A stretch of 64,000 bases of DNA. Origin: Natronosalvus vescus (lineage in GTDB: Archaea > Halobacteriota > Halobacteria > Halobacteriales > Natrialbaceae). The notes below the pieces were generated by a model that was not told the DNA's origin, did not search any database, and saw nothing but the letters and a program-made list of their open reading frames with translations. The position numbers were made by a program, and so were the translations under genes. Location: NCBI RefSeq assembly GCF_023973145.1, contig NZ_CP099546.1, positions 3,100,001 through 3,164,000 on the forward strand. Reading direction: 5' to 3'. Within the stretch, counting starts at the first letter, position 1. The number at the start of each line of letters is the position of its first letter. Below are positions 16,432 through 25,186 of the stretch, one piece after another.

Positions 16432-17367
16432 GGGCCGTGTTTAGACGCTAGTAATATTGCCTCTATGTCGGGATTTCTAGGAAATGAAGCGAGCACAGGT
16501 GGATGTGCACTCCAAACTGGCCCGCTTCACCGAACGATGTGTCGAATTGTCTCAAAAAGCTGTCGGAAGCGGTTCGAAAGAACCTCTCAGCAAAGGAAAA
16601 GATGGCTACGCCGATTGGGTGATCGTAGCGATCCATGGTCTTCGAGAATACCTCGATCACTCCTACCGACGGTTGCTAGACGTTCTTCGAGAAATGCCTG
16701 CTATTGTCGCCAAACTCGGCCTTTCACCGGATGAGCTGCCGGACTTCACCACCGTTTGTGCTCGAAAACAAGATCTCAAGATGCCCGTCTGGCGGATGCT
16801 GTTGCAGCTGTCGGCGGAACTATTCGATACCGGAGAGGTACAAGCAATCGACTCGACCAGCATCGCTCATCGCTCGTCGAGTCATAACTACGCAAAACGC
16901 GTCAAAGGGACGTTTGAGTCGGTCAAAACCACTATTCTCGTAGACTGTTCTACGCGAGCCATTCTCGATGTACACTGCTCGATGAACCTACCACATGACA
17001 CGCAGATTGCGTGGCAAGTCCTGAAAAGAAATCTCAGCACCGTGGAAACTGTCGTCGCTGACAAAGGGTTTGATTGGGATGAACTCCGGCAGATGCTACG
17101 AAACGAGGGGATTAGACCGGTAATCAAGCATCGTGAGTTCTACTCGCTCGACGCTGCGCACAATGCTCGGATTGATGATGAAACCTACCATCAACGGTCT
17201 ATCGCAGAATCGATATTTTTCGCGTTGCGCAAGCGTTTCGGTTCCACACTTAAGGCAAGAACGTGGTTTGGGCAGTTCCGAGAACTCGTCCTAAAGGCTG
17301 CCGTCAGAAACATCGAACAATCGATCAGGGCCTAACCCGGCCGATCTCGCGCGTCTAAACAAGACCC
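16432..17367 (+). mobile_element. Complete IS5-family insertion sequence, 936 bp
   Basis: Terminal inverted repeats of 17 bases at 16432-16448 and 17351-17367 agree at 15 positions (consensus GGGYCKTGTTTAGACGC). A perfect 7-base direct repeat AGGGCGC flanks the element (16425-16431 and 17368-17374), which marks a real insertion. One transposase gene fills it. Intact ends and duplication point to a recent event. Confidence 0.9.
16484..17335 (+). CDS. IS5-family transposase
   Basis: 283 residues of DDE transposase. The first catalytic Asp is in VQAIDSTSIAHRS, the second in VVADKGFDWDELR, and the Glu is in YHQRSIAESIFFALRKRFG, the Y-x2-R-x3-E motif typical of IS4/IS5 relatives. The C-terminal motif WFGQFRELVLKAAVRNIE also appears in a decayed copy at 19360-19485. 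The gene fills an element with intact ends, so the enzyme is likely functional. Confidence 0.93.
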   Translation: MKRAQVDVHSKLARFTERCVELSQKAVGSGSKEPLSKGKDGYADWVIVAIHGLREYLDHSYRRLLDVLREMPAIVAKLGLSPDELPDFTTVCARKQDLKMPVWRMLLQLSAELFDTGEVQAIDSTSIAHRSSSHNYAKRVKGTFESVKTTILVDCSTRAILDVHCSMNLPHDTQIAWQVLKRNLSTVETVVADKGFDWDELRQMLRNEGIRPVIKHREFYSLDAAHNARIDDETYHQRSIAESIFFALRKRFGSTLKARTWFGQFRELVLKAAVRNIEQSIRA

Positions 17368-17568
17368 AGGGCGCGTATTCAGAAAGCGAGGGTATAGTCA
17401 ATAAGTAGGAGTGTAGTGGATAGTCGAGGAATGATTGACCGATTATATCTGCTGTGTGATAGTCAAACCGATCAGTATTGGTGAACGACACATGATAGTA
17501 ACAGATTTTCAATTGACACAGATATTTCAATTCTATCTCAAAGTTTAGTTCAATAAAATAATAGTTTG

Positions 17569-18102
17569 ATGGTCGAACTTAATATGGCTCGTGGCGTACC
17601 TCCATCGGCGATTCAATTGTCAAGTGAAGTAACTGAACCAGTACCCGACGAGGAGCATCTCCACGTGCTCGGCGCTACGATGACTATCACCGCCGACGGT
17701 GAGGATACGAACGGGGAGTTTTCCGTCAAGGATATGCTCGCCCCGCCTGGGTTCGAGAATGGCCTGCATACCCACAGGCCCGCCGAAATCTTCCACGTCA
17801 TCGACGGTGAAATGTTGTTACACGTGGATGGCGAGACACAGTATCTCACTCCCGGGATGACGGGTCATGTCTCGGCGAACGTACCACACGGAATGCGTGT
17901 TGAGGGAGACGAAGTGTTGCGCGTACTCATCGTCATGACGCCCGCGGGTGCCGAGGACTTCTTCCGCGCCGTCGGTGAACCGTCTGCCAGCCGGGAGCTG
18001 CCCGAACTGCGCGACGTAACCGATGCTGACCTTGAAGCCCTCTTTGCGATAGGTGAAGAGCACGGTTTCGAATTTCTCGGCCCGCTCCCGACCGACGCGT
18101 AA
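17569..18102 (+). CDS. Cupin-domain protein
   Basis: 177 residues from ATG 17569 (a second ATG at 17584, MARGVPPSA, is equally possible). A single conserved cupin barrel spans about 40-140. Motif 1 is GFENGLHTHRPAEIFHVIDGEM with metal ligands His-x-His and Glu, and motif 2 is GMTGHVSANVPHGMRVEGDE with a later His. Proteins of this kind bind iron, manganese or nickel and include quercetinases and sugar or ectoine enzymes; the reaction cannot be inferred. The C-terminal tail (VTDADLEALFAIGEEHGFEFLGP) is helical. Confidence 0.85.
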   Translation: MVELNMARGVPPSAIQLSSEVTEPVPDEEHLHVLGATMTITADGEDTNGEFSVKDMLAPPGFENGLHTHRPAEIFHVIDGEMLLHVDGETQYLTPGMTGHVSANVPHGMRVEGDEVLRVLIVMTPAGAEDFFRAVGEPSASRELPELRDVTDADLEALFAIGEEHGFEFLGPLPTDA

Positions 18103-18164
18103 ATCGGTCGGCTACGCACTCGGCGGCAGTGTGGACGAACATAGCCCAACGCAGCAGGCGCGGA

Positions 18165-18310
18165 ATACCCGATACAAACGGTGTCGCCGTGCTGAACTCA
18201 TGCTCTGAGTTTGTCACACCATTCCTGACAGAAGCCGAGTAGTTCGAACAATCCGTGCTGAACCCACAGCGCGTATCGCTCACGTCCGATCTCTGATCAC
18301 ATTCCTCCTG
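18165..18310 (+). repeat. Dispersed repeat copy 8
   Basis: CCGTGCTGAACTCATGCTCTG with TTCCTGACAGAAG, then about 60 bases on GCTGAACCCACAGCGCGTAT: both half-motifs in the usual order. Confidence 0.6.
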
Positions 18311-18384
18311 TTCACCGTCTGCAGATTTTTCAGCAGCTGACACTATGTGGGTGTATCACATAGATAGTGGGGGTAATACAGCCC

Positions 18385-19221
18385 ATGGCAAAAGCAACAC
18401 CGCCAGACGAAGGGGCAGAAATGGAAACCGTCACGTCTGCAGATGGAACTGAAATCGCCTTCGAGCGAACAGGAAGCGGGCCACCGCTTGTGCTAGTCCA
18501 CGGCAGCGGGGTCAGTGATCACCGGCGATGGGAGATCGCTGATGTTCGCTCTTCCCTGGCCGACCACGTGACGGTATACGCCATCGACCGTCGCGGTCGC
18601 GGCGAGAGTGGCGATGCAGACACCTACTCGCTGGAGAGGGAGATCCAGGACGTCGTCGCCGTCGTCGAGTCCATCGACGACCCGCTGACACTCCTCGGAC
18701 ATTCTTTCGGCGCCAACCTCGCACTGGAGGCGTCACTTCTCACCGACTCCCTCAACGGACTCATTCTGTACGAACCGGGGATCCCAGTGGGCGATCACGA
18801 CATGAGCGATCCAGCGGTAATCTCCCAAATGAACGACCTCTTGGCAGAAGGAAACAACGAGGAGGCCCTCATGGTGTTCCTTCGTGAGATCGGCGGGCTT
18901 ACATCGGACGAAATCGACATGTTTCGCGCCGATGCCAGTTGGGATGATCGAGTCGCAGGAGCTCACACCCTCCCACGGGAGGAACGGGCTTCAAGCGAGC
19001 ATGAGTTGCAACCGAATCGCCTTGCGGCAATGACCACTCCCAGCTTGCTGTTATCCGGTGGAAAGAGTCCTCAGAAGTTCAAGGACGCGACGAAGGCGAT
19101 CCACGAAGCACTGCCGAACAGTCGGATTGTTACCTTCGAGGACGAACAGCACGTGGCGATGCAAAACAAACCAGAACGGTTCGTCGACGAGGTGCTTTCG
19201 TTCGTTCGTGAGTCGAATTGA
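18385..19221 (+). CDS. Alpha/beta-hydrolase
   Basis: 278 residues from ATG 18385; METVTSADGTE at 18421 is an alternative start. The fold motifs are VLVHGSGVSDHRRW (oxyanion region), the nucleophile elbow GHSFGAN with Ser, and a C-terminal EDEQHVAM with the catalytic His; the acid is probably in the strand before SGGKSPQ. Haloperoxidase/esterase-like family; substrate unknown. The gene is single, with repeats at both ends. Confidence 0.88.
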   Translation: MAKATPPDEGAEMETVTSADGTEIAFERTGSGPPLVLVHGSGVSDHRRWEIADVRSSLADHVTVYAIDRRGRGESGDADTYSLEREIQDVVAVVESIDDPLTLLGHSFGANLALEASLLTDSLNGLILYEPGIPVGDHDMSDPAVISQMNDLLAEGNNEEALMVFLREIGGLTSDEIDMFRADASWDDRVAGAHTLPREERASSEHELQPNRLAAMTTPSLLLSGGKSPQKFKDATKAIHEALPNSRIVTFEDEQHVAMQNKPERFVDEVLSFVRESN

Positions 19222-19309
19222 TAGATCAGCGATCATCTCCTGCCGTTTATGCCGTTCGTTCGATAGGCATCTGTAGCGATCGGCTGGTTCTGTACATCGG
19301 AAGTATCTA

Positions 19310-19390
19310 CCTGTGGTGCTGACTACATCCTCTGTATGCAGCAGTCCGTTCCTTTCGAATCACGTACATTCGCTGTCCTCAGATGAAATA
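19310..19390 (+). repeat. Dispersed repeat copy 9 (partial)
   Basis: GTGGTGCTGACTACATCCTCTG matches the first half-motif. It overlaps the end of the transposase remnant. Confidence 0.45.
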
Positions 19391-19485
19391 GCGAGGCTTC
19401 GCTCCAGATTGTGAACCACGCACTTGATGACGAGTTCGCGGAACTGCTTCCACCAAAGGGATCGCAGAACGAGTACGAATCGTAG
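19360..19485 (-). pseudogene. IS5-type transposase remnant (C-terminal end)
   Basis: The minus strand reads about 41 codons ending in TGA 19362-19360, with LRSLWWKQFRELVIKCVVHNLE. This aligns with WFGQFRELVLKAAVRNIE at the C terminus of the intact transposase at 16484-17335. The rest of the gene is absent, so this is a decayed element. Confidence 0.7.
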
Positions 19486-19490
19486 ATCGT

Positions 19491-20385
19491 TCACACGCCC
19501 GATCCAGTGTGAACCGGTGCCGCGGCCCCCTCAGTCTGTTCGTCCTCGAGCTGGATCTTCATGTAGATCCGGCCCAGGATCGTGTACAGGAAGGCGGAGT
19601 AGTAGAACACTGCCATCGGAATGATGATGATCCACCCGATGATGGTAATGAACGAGACGACACTCACCAGTGCGACGACGACCCAGCCGCCGATGGCGCC
19701 GACGAGGGCGACGAGAAGACCGACGGCGTACGTCTTGTGCGTGAGCAAATGCTGGAGTCCGTCCACGTCGTAGGCTCCGGAAAACGTGTGCGTGACCGCG
19801 AACTGGAGGAACACTGCCGGAACCACGTAGTAGAACGCCAGCGTTGCGATGACGCCCAGCGATTCGCTTACCGTTCCCACGACGTAGGATATGAGGGACA
19901 TCGCTATTGCCAGCGGAAGCATCACCAGAATCGCTAGCACGCCCAGTTTGAGTAATTCGCCCCAGTCATCGAATCGTGGGGGATTCGGCTTCCTACTTGC
20001 GACGGCTTCGGTGAGTTTGACGAAGTATCCAGTGACAAGAAATAGTGGAACGATCAGCCAAATAAACAGGGTGAGCGCTCCGCCGATCAGGATCGTTCCC
20101 CACCCGTTTCGATGCGGGTATCCGATCGCGTAGTCGAGGATCGAGTTGGTGTCCTGCTCCTGTTCCAGTTCTGGTTCCGGTTGCAGTTCCGGATCCGGTT
20201 CCGGTTCTGGTTCCGATTTTGGATTGTCGGCCACCTCGACCGGTTGTGTCTCGTGTTCTTGTGTCTCTCGCTCGGTCATCTCACGTGTCTTCCGACTCGG
20301 GCCCGCGTCGATCTCCACGCCACACTCCGAACAGAACCGTTCTCCCCCCCTCGAGTTTCGTTCCACAATTTGAACAGTATGGCAT
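19491..20385 (-). CDS. Zinc-ribbon plus DUF4013-like membrane protein, with an apparent frameshift
   Basis: The body is a protein of about 290 residues. A second zinc-knuckle half (FCSECGVEI) precedes an acidic E/P-rich spacer and five or six membrane helices typical of DUF4013 proteins (IGYPHRNGW near the first helix). The first knuckle half is in another frame. ATG 20385 reads MPYCSNCGTKLEG, and a run of seven C on the plus strand (20344-20350) separates the two. Deleting one base restores a continuous CSNCG/CSECG zinc ribbon. The assembly may be wrong at the homopolymer, or the gene may really be shifted; translation could also start at an in-frame GTG at 20366. Confidence 0.75.
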
Positions 20386-20485
20386 AACTCACGACCTCAT
20401 GTACTTGTAGCGGTCAGCACAGATAGAGATGGTACATGATTCTACAACTCAAGAATTGTTAGATATCAATCAATAGGTCTTAGCG

Positions 20486-21529
20486 TCACGTCACTCGAGT
20501 TGTCGCCCACGCGGCTATCGAGCGAACGCCCTCGTCGGGATCGGAGTCTGCCATCGATCGTAACTGTTCCAGGGCTACCGTCGCCTCGAGGTGGCCGAGC
20601 GCCTTGCACGCGTTTCGCCTCACAACTGGCGATGGATCGTCCAGCAACTCGACGAGGGCCGGGATCGCTACCTCGGTCGCTTCGCTATCGTCCACGGCGA
20701 CGTGCAACAATGCTGCTGCAGCGTTACCGGAGAGATACTCGTCGTCGGTGTGGAGACAGCTGACGAGAACCGGAACGTGATCGCGGACGTCAGCCGGGTG
20801 TTCCGTAGCGATGTCACCGAGGAGGCCGACCGCGTTCGCGCGGACGTTTGTTGGTGCGCCCGAGCCAGCAATCTCGGCAAGCGTCTCCGTTGCCGACGTC
20901 CCGATGGCCGGATACGCGGACACGACCGCCCCGAGTGCGGAGAGTGCGTTCGCCTGATACGCGTGGTCTCGATCCGTGACCCCGTCGATCAGTTGGGGAA
21001 CTACGGGTTTCACTTCCTCCGGGTACTCGTGAGCGACGCCGGAGAGGACGTACACTGCGTTTGCGCGTATTTGATCGTTCTCCGTATCGAGGAGCGTCGA
21101 AAGCGTCGGGACGAGATCCACAAACTCGCCTGGTGCCGTGGCCACCAGTTCGACGCAACACCCGGTGGCCGCCTGCGTGACGTCGGTCGGCTTCGTCGAG
21201 ACGTGATCGACAATTTCATCTCGGAGCACGAGCACCGCCTTCGGATCGTTCGTGGCAAGTTGGCGAAGACACCGAAGGACGAGCGCGGTCTCGAGTGAGG
21301 GCCGACCGAGTAACCGACCGAGATCATCGACGAACGTCGCTCCGACGTCGTCGCGGACTCGAGCCACGTTGAGCAACGCGACGATCGCCGCACCGTGGGC
21401 TGGGTGTGAAGCGACCGGATTCGAGAGGATCGCTCCCACGTCGTCGGGATCGACCTCCATCGGTTCCGTCAGTGCGAGATGCCGAAGCTCCGTTGCCCGT
21501 TCGACAAACTGGTCGTCTGACTCGTTCAT
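20486..21529 (-). CDS. HEAT-repeat protein
   Basis: 347 residues from ATG 21529 (MNESDDQFVERATEL). It is built of about eight helical HEAT-like repeats, with recurring lines such as IRANAVYVLSGVAHEYPEEVKPVVPQLIDGV, VRANAVGLLGDIATEHPADVRDHVPVLVSCL and VRRNACKALGHLEA. Such solenoids act as protein-binding scaffolds. There is no enzyme domain and no signal peptide. The partner is unknown; the nearest neighbours are the membrane protein downstream and an uncertain reading frame on the other strand. Confidence 0.87.
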   Translation of the reverse strand: MNESDDQFVERATELRHLALTEPMEVDPDDVGAILSNPVASHPAHGAAIVALLNVARVRDDVGATFVDDLGRLLGRPSLETALVLRCLRQLATNDPKAVLVLRDEIVDHVSTKPTDVTQAATGCCVELVATAPGEFVDLVPTLSTLLDTENDQIRANAVYVLSGVAHEYPEEVKPVVPQLIDGVTDRDHAYQANALSALGAVVSAYPAIGTSATETLAEIAGSGAPTNVRANAVGLLGDIATEHPADVRDHVPVLVSCLHTDDEYLSGNAAAALLHVAVDDSEATEVAIPALVELLDDPSPVVRRNACKALGHLEATVALEQLRSMADSDPDEGVRSIAAWATTRVT

Positions 21530-21643
21530 TATCCATACCTCCGTCAGTGTTGACAATAAATGACATGGCACATGTGAAGGTGATCTGACTACACCTGTCT
21601 GACCAGCCACCAGTCGTAGCTGTGAAAGGCCACGTTCGATTCG

Positions 21644-22171
21644 GTGCCGAACGAAATCACGCCAACTCTCCTTTGCTCTCTATCACGCCCTTTTCGTTAC
21701 TTCGAACGAACACTGGTCGTCGAATTCCCACAGCGGGACGACGTCGGTCGTTGCGTACTGACCGACCGTCGTCCCGTGTTCCTGAAACGCTATGGGGTCG
21801 GTACAATTGATCTCGAGCACGTTCAGGGACGTTCGCTTCGATACCGTGCACCACAGCACACTGGTGCCAATTTTGCTGTGATCCGTCGAGCAGTGGGCAC
21901 GTATGTTCTCTTGAGCGCTACGCAAGGATCCAGTATTATCTCCGAAGCGCGTGAGACGATTGATTCGATGATCGACGCAGGCTGGTACTGTGCGCCAGAG
22001 TTGGACACAACGCTAATCCACACACTCGAATCCCTCGAGCAATACCGACGGTGTATCGCGGTAGCTGGCCGAAACCAGCACCGGGAGGGCACACGGCAGT
22101 TCGTCATAGGTGCAGCAGGTCGAACGTACGCTGTGATGGTGATCGGGCGATTCACTCCCGATGTGAACGGT
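21644..22171 (+). pseudogene. Possible truncated hypothetical gene
   Basis: From GTG 21644 an open frame with haloarchaeal-style codons runs about 175 codons (VGRCVLTDRRPVFLKRYGVG, QHTGANFAVIRRAVGTYVL, GAAGRTYAVMVIGRFTPDVN). It then continues without a stop into the antisense strand of the creatininase-family gene. A real gene ending this way is unusual; its 3' part was probably lost by deletion. I recognise no family and cannot exclude chance. Confidence 0.35.
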
Positions 22172-22946
22172 CGGAAACTGCTGTTGTGGGCATCAGCTCG
22201 TCAAAATCCTGCTTGTGCATCCACTCACACAGCTGAACCAGCTGGTCACACGCAGCGTCGAATAGTCGTTCACCCTTTGCTTTCGAGGCGTCTGTCGGGT
22301 CGCCGAAACTACCGGTTTCCGAATTCCCAATCGCATCGTAGTACGTTCGTGCACCGTTCTGATGCGTTTGAACGTCAGCAAGGTCGACACACCCGGTCTC
22401 TCTGGCCGCCTCGAGCTCTCCCTCTCTGACGTTCTCCGTGAGATACCACACCATCGACGTCTCCTTCGGCCCCGCGTGAGGACCGTTCTGCTCGAACAGT
22501 TCCGTCACTAGCGCTGGAATGCTCTCGTCCCACATCCACTCGATTGCGTACGCGATTTCATCTTCGTACAATCGACGACCAACCTCACGCAGGTGTGGGA
22601 CGTTCCCGCCGTGGGCGTTCACGTAGACGATGCGATCGATACCGTGAGCGGTGAGGTTCCTGGAAAAACTTTCGACGTACGTGCGGAACGCGGACGCATC
22701 GACCCACATCGTCCCCGGAAACTGACGGTGATGAGAGCTGACGCCGATAGTGATGGTGGGAGTGCACAGATAGCCCGCTCGACTGGCCGCTTCTCGAGCA
22801 AGCCCTTCGGCGATCACGTGATCGGTTCCTTCGGGGAGGTGCAGTCCGTGTTGCTCCGTCGAACCGATCGGGACGATCGCCACTGACTTTTCGTCGAAAT
22901 ACGACTCGAGTTCGGGCCACGTGTGATCGGCAAGATACATGTCCAT
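22152..22946 (-). CDS. Creatininase-family amidohydrolase
   Basis: 264 residues from ATG 22946 (MDMYLADHTWPELE); an upstream ATG at 23003 would add 19 residues. Metal-binding motifs of the family are present: IVPIGSTEQHGLHLPEGTDH (Glu, His, Asp), then SSHHRQFPGTMWV, VNAHGGNVPHL and the later Glu. Relatives hydrolyse creatinine, formamidopyrimidines (ArfB) or cyclic amides. It lies at the downstream end of the peptide-degrading cluster, about 100 bases after the amphi-Trp gene, so an amide substrate related to the cluster is possible but unproven. Confidence 0.9.
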   Translation of the reverse strand: MDMYLADHTWPELESYFDEKSVAIVPIGSTEQHGLHLPEGTDHVIAEGLAREAASRAGYLCTPTITIGVSSHHRQFPGTMWVDASAFRTYVESFSRNLTAHGIDRIVYVNAHGGNVPHLREVGRRLYEDEIAYAIEWMWDESIPALVTELFEQNGPHAGPKETSMVWYLTENVREGELEAARETGCVDLADVQTHQNGARTYYDAIGNSETGSFGDPTDASKAKGERLFDAACDQLVQLCEWMHKQDFDELMPTTAVSDRSHRE

Positions 22947-23048
22947 CTGTGTACGATCCGAATCGAGAAAAATATCGGGTCGTGGTCGGTTCGTGGTGTC
23001 CATGGATTCTCGGACACAGCCTCGTTCGTGTAGAGGCGAACGAGACAG

Positions 23049-23351
23049 TCAGTCGAGTTCTTCGTCCGCCGACACCGCTTCGCCGTCTTTCATCGGCCAC
23101 TCGAGTTCGATTTCTAGCTCTGCCTCGTCGTCGCCGACCTCGTACTCGACCTCGAGTTCGAAGCGTTCCGGGATCGCCACGGTGAACCCGTTCTCCCCTT
23201 CGATGTCGATCGTTCCGTCTTCGACTCCGGCAGCGACTTCTCGCAGGATAGCCGCGCCCTCCGCTCGACTCATCACCCGCTCTCCTTCGCGCTCCGTCTC
23301 ATCGGCTGTCGATTCCGTTTCGGTATCGGCTTCGTGCTCGTCGTCTGCCAT
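23049..23351 (-). CDS. Amphi-Trp domain protein
   Basis: 100 residues: an acidic disordered N terminus, a short helix (SRAEGAAILREVAAGVEDG), then a beta-rich module ending in LEIELEWPMKD. This matches the small amphi-Trp domain of haloarchaeal proteins, named for its amphipathic strand with a late conserved Trp. Function unknown; it is cytoplasmic by sequence. It sits between the D-aminoacylase-like and creatininase-family genes. Confidence 0.85.
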   Translation of the reverse strand: MADDEHEADTETESTADETEREGERVMSRAEGAAILREVAAGVEDGTIDIEGENGFTVAIPERFELEVEYEVGDDEAELEIELEWPMKDGEAVSADEELD

Positions 23352-23444
23352 ACCTGGCCTACCACGACCGTCGGTAAAATATACGGGCCTTCAAATCGAC
23401 GCGGTTTGGACGGCAGCGATTTCCTCGAGCCCTCCGGATCAGCG

Positions 23445-25040
23445 CTATCGAAGTGTCGTTCCCGGTCGCTCGCCCGTATGTTCACCGTTCCTGACGACGA
23501 ACTGGCCGTTGACGAGCACGTGGGGGATTCCGTCCGGATAGACGGCCGGGTCGACGAAGGATCCACCCTGTCCAACGGTCTCGGGATCGAACACGGTCAC
23601 GTCCGCCCACGAACCCGGTTTCAATAAGCCGCGGTTCTCGAGCCCCAGTCGCGATGCTGGCTGCCCGGTCATTTTGAACACGGCCTGCTCGATCGAGAGC
23701 AGGTTCCGTTCACGAACGTAGTGACCGAGCACTCGTGGGAAAGTGCCATAGCTTCGAGGATGGGGAACGCCGTCACCCAGGGGGCCTTCGGGAACCATCG
23801 CGTTGCCATCGCTCCCGATCATGGTGAGGTCGTGACTCATGACCTCCTCGACGTCCGTCTCGTCCAGACAGAAGTGAATGTGCTTGGTTCGACACCGATC
23901 CTGAATCAGCGTGTCGATCGCGATATCGACGGCCGCCCGCGTTTCGTCTTCCCGGTCGGCGAGTTCGCCGACGGTCTTTCCCTGGAGGTGTTCGAGAGCC
24001 GGCGTTCGGACGTTCGTCAGGAGGATGTCGTCCCAGGAGTCGGTGTTCGATTCGAGTTCCCGACGAATACGTTCGCGGGTGGCCTCGTCCTGTAAGCGCT
24101 CGAGGAGCGCCTCCGTCCCACCTTCGCGAGCCCACGTCGGAACCCGGGCGCTCAGACTCGTCGAGGAGGCGGTGTACGGATATTGCTCACACTGGATGTC
24201 GATGCCGTCGCGGTTTCGGGCGAGTTCCATCCGACGCAGCGTGTATCGAACTTTCCCCCAGTTGTCCCGACCGACGGCCTTGTGGTGGGACACCTGTACC
24301 GGAACGTCGGCACGGTCACCGATCTCGATGGCCTCCTCGAGCGCCGAAAAGATGTCGTCGCCCTCGCTTCGCATGTGGGTGGTGTACAGCTTGTCGTGGT
24401 CGGCGACGACCGATGCGAGTTCGACGAGTTCTTCGGTGTCGGCGAACGCCCCGGGCGTGTATATCAGCCCCGTCGACAGCCCAACGGCACCGTCGGACAG
24501 CGCCTCGTCGACGATCGCCTTCATCTCCTCGAGTTCGTCCGCCGTCGGTGCCCGATCTTCGTACCCAAGCACGGGAATGCGGGCGTTTTCGTGCCCAATC
24601 AGCGAGCCGACGTTCACCGAAATTCCGCCCTCGTGTTCGAGGTGATCGAGGTACTCACCCATCGTCGTCCAGGCGGTCGTATCGACAGCCTCCCCGACGC
24701 CGCGGTAGGCGAAGCTCTCTGCAACGTCCTCGGCTGCCGCCCCGTGTTTCGGTGCCGCACTCGTTCCACAGTTTCCCAGGATCTCGAGCGTAACGCCCTG
24801 TCGAACTTTGCTGTGAGCGTCCCGATTCGCCGGGAGGGTGTAATCGGAGTGCGTGTGGATGTCGATGAATCCGGGTGCGACGACGAGTCCAGATGCGTCG
24901 AGTTCGGTATCACCGGTTCCCGAAACGGTGCCCACGGATTCGATCCGTCCGTCCCGAATCGCCACATCACCGTCGAACCAGGGTGCGCCGGTTCCATCGA
25001 CGACTCGAGCGCCCCGGAATATCACGTCGTGTGCTGACAT
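23445..25040 (-). CDS. N-acyl-D-amino-acid deacylase family amidohydrolase
   Basis: 531 residues from ATG 25040 (MSAHDVIFRGARVVDG). This is the TIM-barrel amidohydrolase of the D-aminoacylase family: the N-terminal beta domain is GARVVDGTGAPWFDGDVAIRDGRIESVG, and metal ligands appear in FIDIHTHSDYTL, the Cys in LGNCGTSAAP, TTHMRSEGD and VSHHKAVG, with the late Asp in MIGSDGNAM. Known members release D-amino acids from N-acyl forms or cleave dipeptides with D-residues. Here it follows the dipeptide epimerase by 146 bases and could release the D-residue of modified peptides. The exact substrate is not shown. Confidence 0.9.
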   Translation of the reverse strand: MSAHDVIFRGARVVDGTGAPWFDGDVAIRDGRIESVGTVSGTGDTELDASGLVVAPGFIDIHTHSDYTLPANRDAHSKVRQGVTLEILGNCGTSAAPKHGAAAEDVAESFAYRGVGEAVDTTAWTTMGEYLDHLEHEGGISVNVGSLIGHENARIPVLGYEDRAPTADELEEMKAIVDEALSDGAVGLSTGLIYTPGAFADTEELVELASVVADHDKLYTTHMRSEGDDIFSALEEAIEIGDRADVPVQVSHHKAVGRDNWGKVRYTLRRMELARNRDGIDIQCEQYPYTASSTSLSARVPTWAREGGTEALLERLQDEATRERIRRELESNTDSWDDILLTNVRTPALEHLQGKTVGELADREDETRAAVDIAIDTLIQDRCRTKHIHFCLDETDVEEVMSHDLTMIGSDGNAMVPEGPLGDGVPHPRSYGTFPRVLGHYVRERNLLSIEQAVFKMTGQPASRLGLENRGLLKPGSWADVTVFDPETVGQGGSFVDPAVYPDGIPHVLVNGQFVVRNGEHTGERPGTTLR

Positions 25041-25186
25041 ACCCCTATGCAATTCACGCCGGTCGTAAAAATCCCTCCCTCGTACGCAAGGGTCGCGGCC
25101 GAACGGACGGTTCATTGGGAACGGTGTTTCGATACCCTGTCGATCGCTCCTCGATCCCTCTTGGAGAAAACGTCACCCAGGTTGAC

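Larger units (their letters stand above)
16410..17395 (+). repeat. Dispersed repeat copy 7, split by the IS5-type element
   Basis: Removing the IS5-type element and one target copy restores a continuous motif, TGTGCTGCATACAGGGCGC followed by GTATTCAGAAAGC, a match to the second half-motif of the dispersed repeat. Confidence 0.55.
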
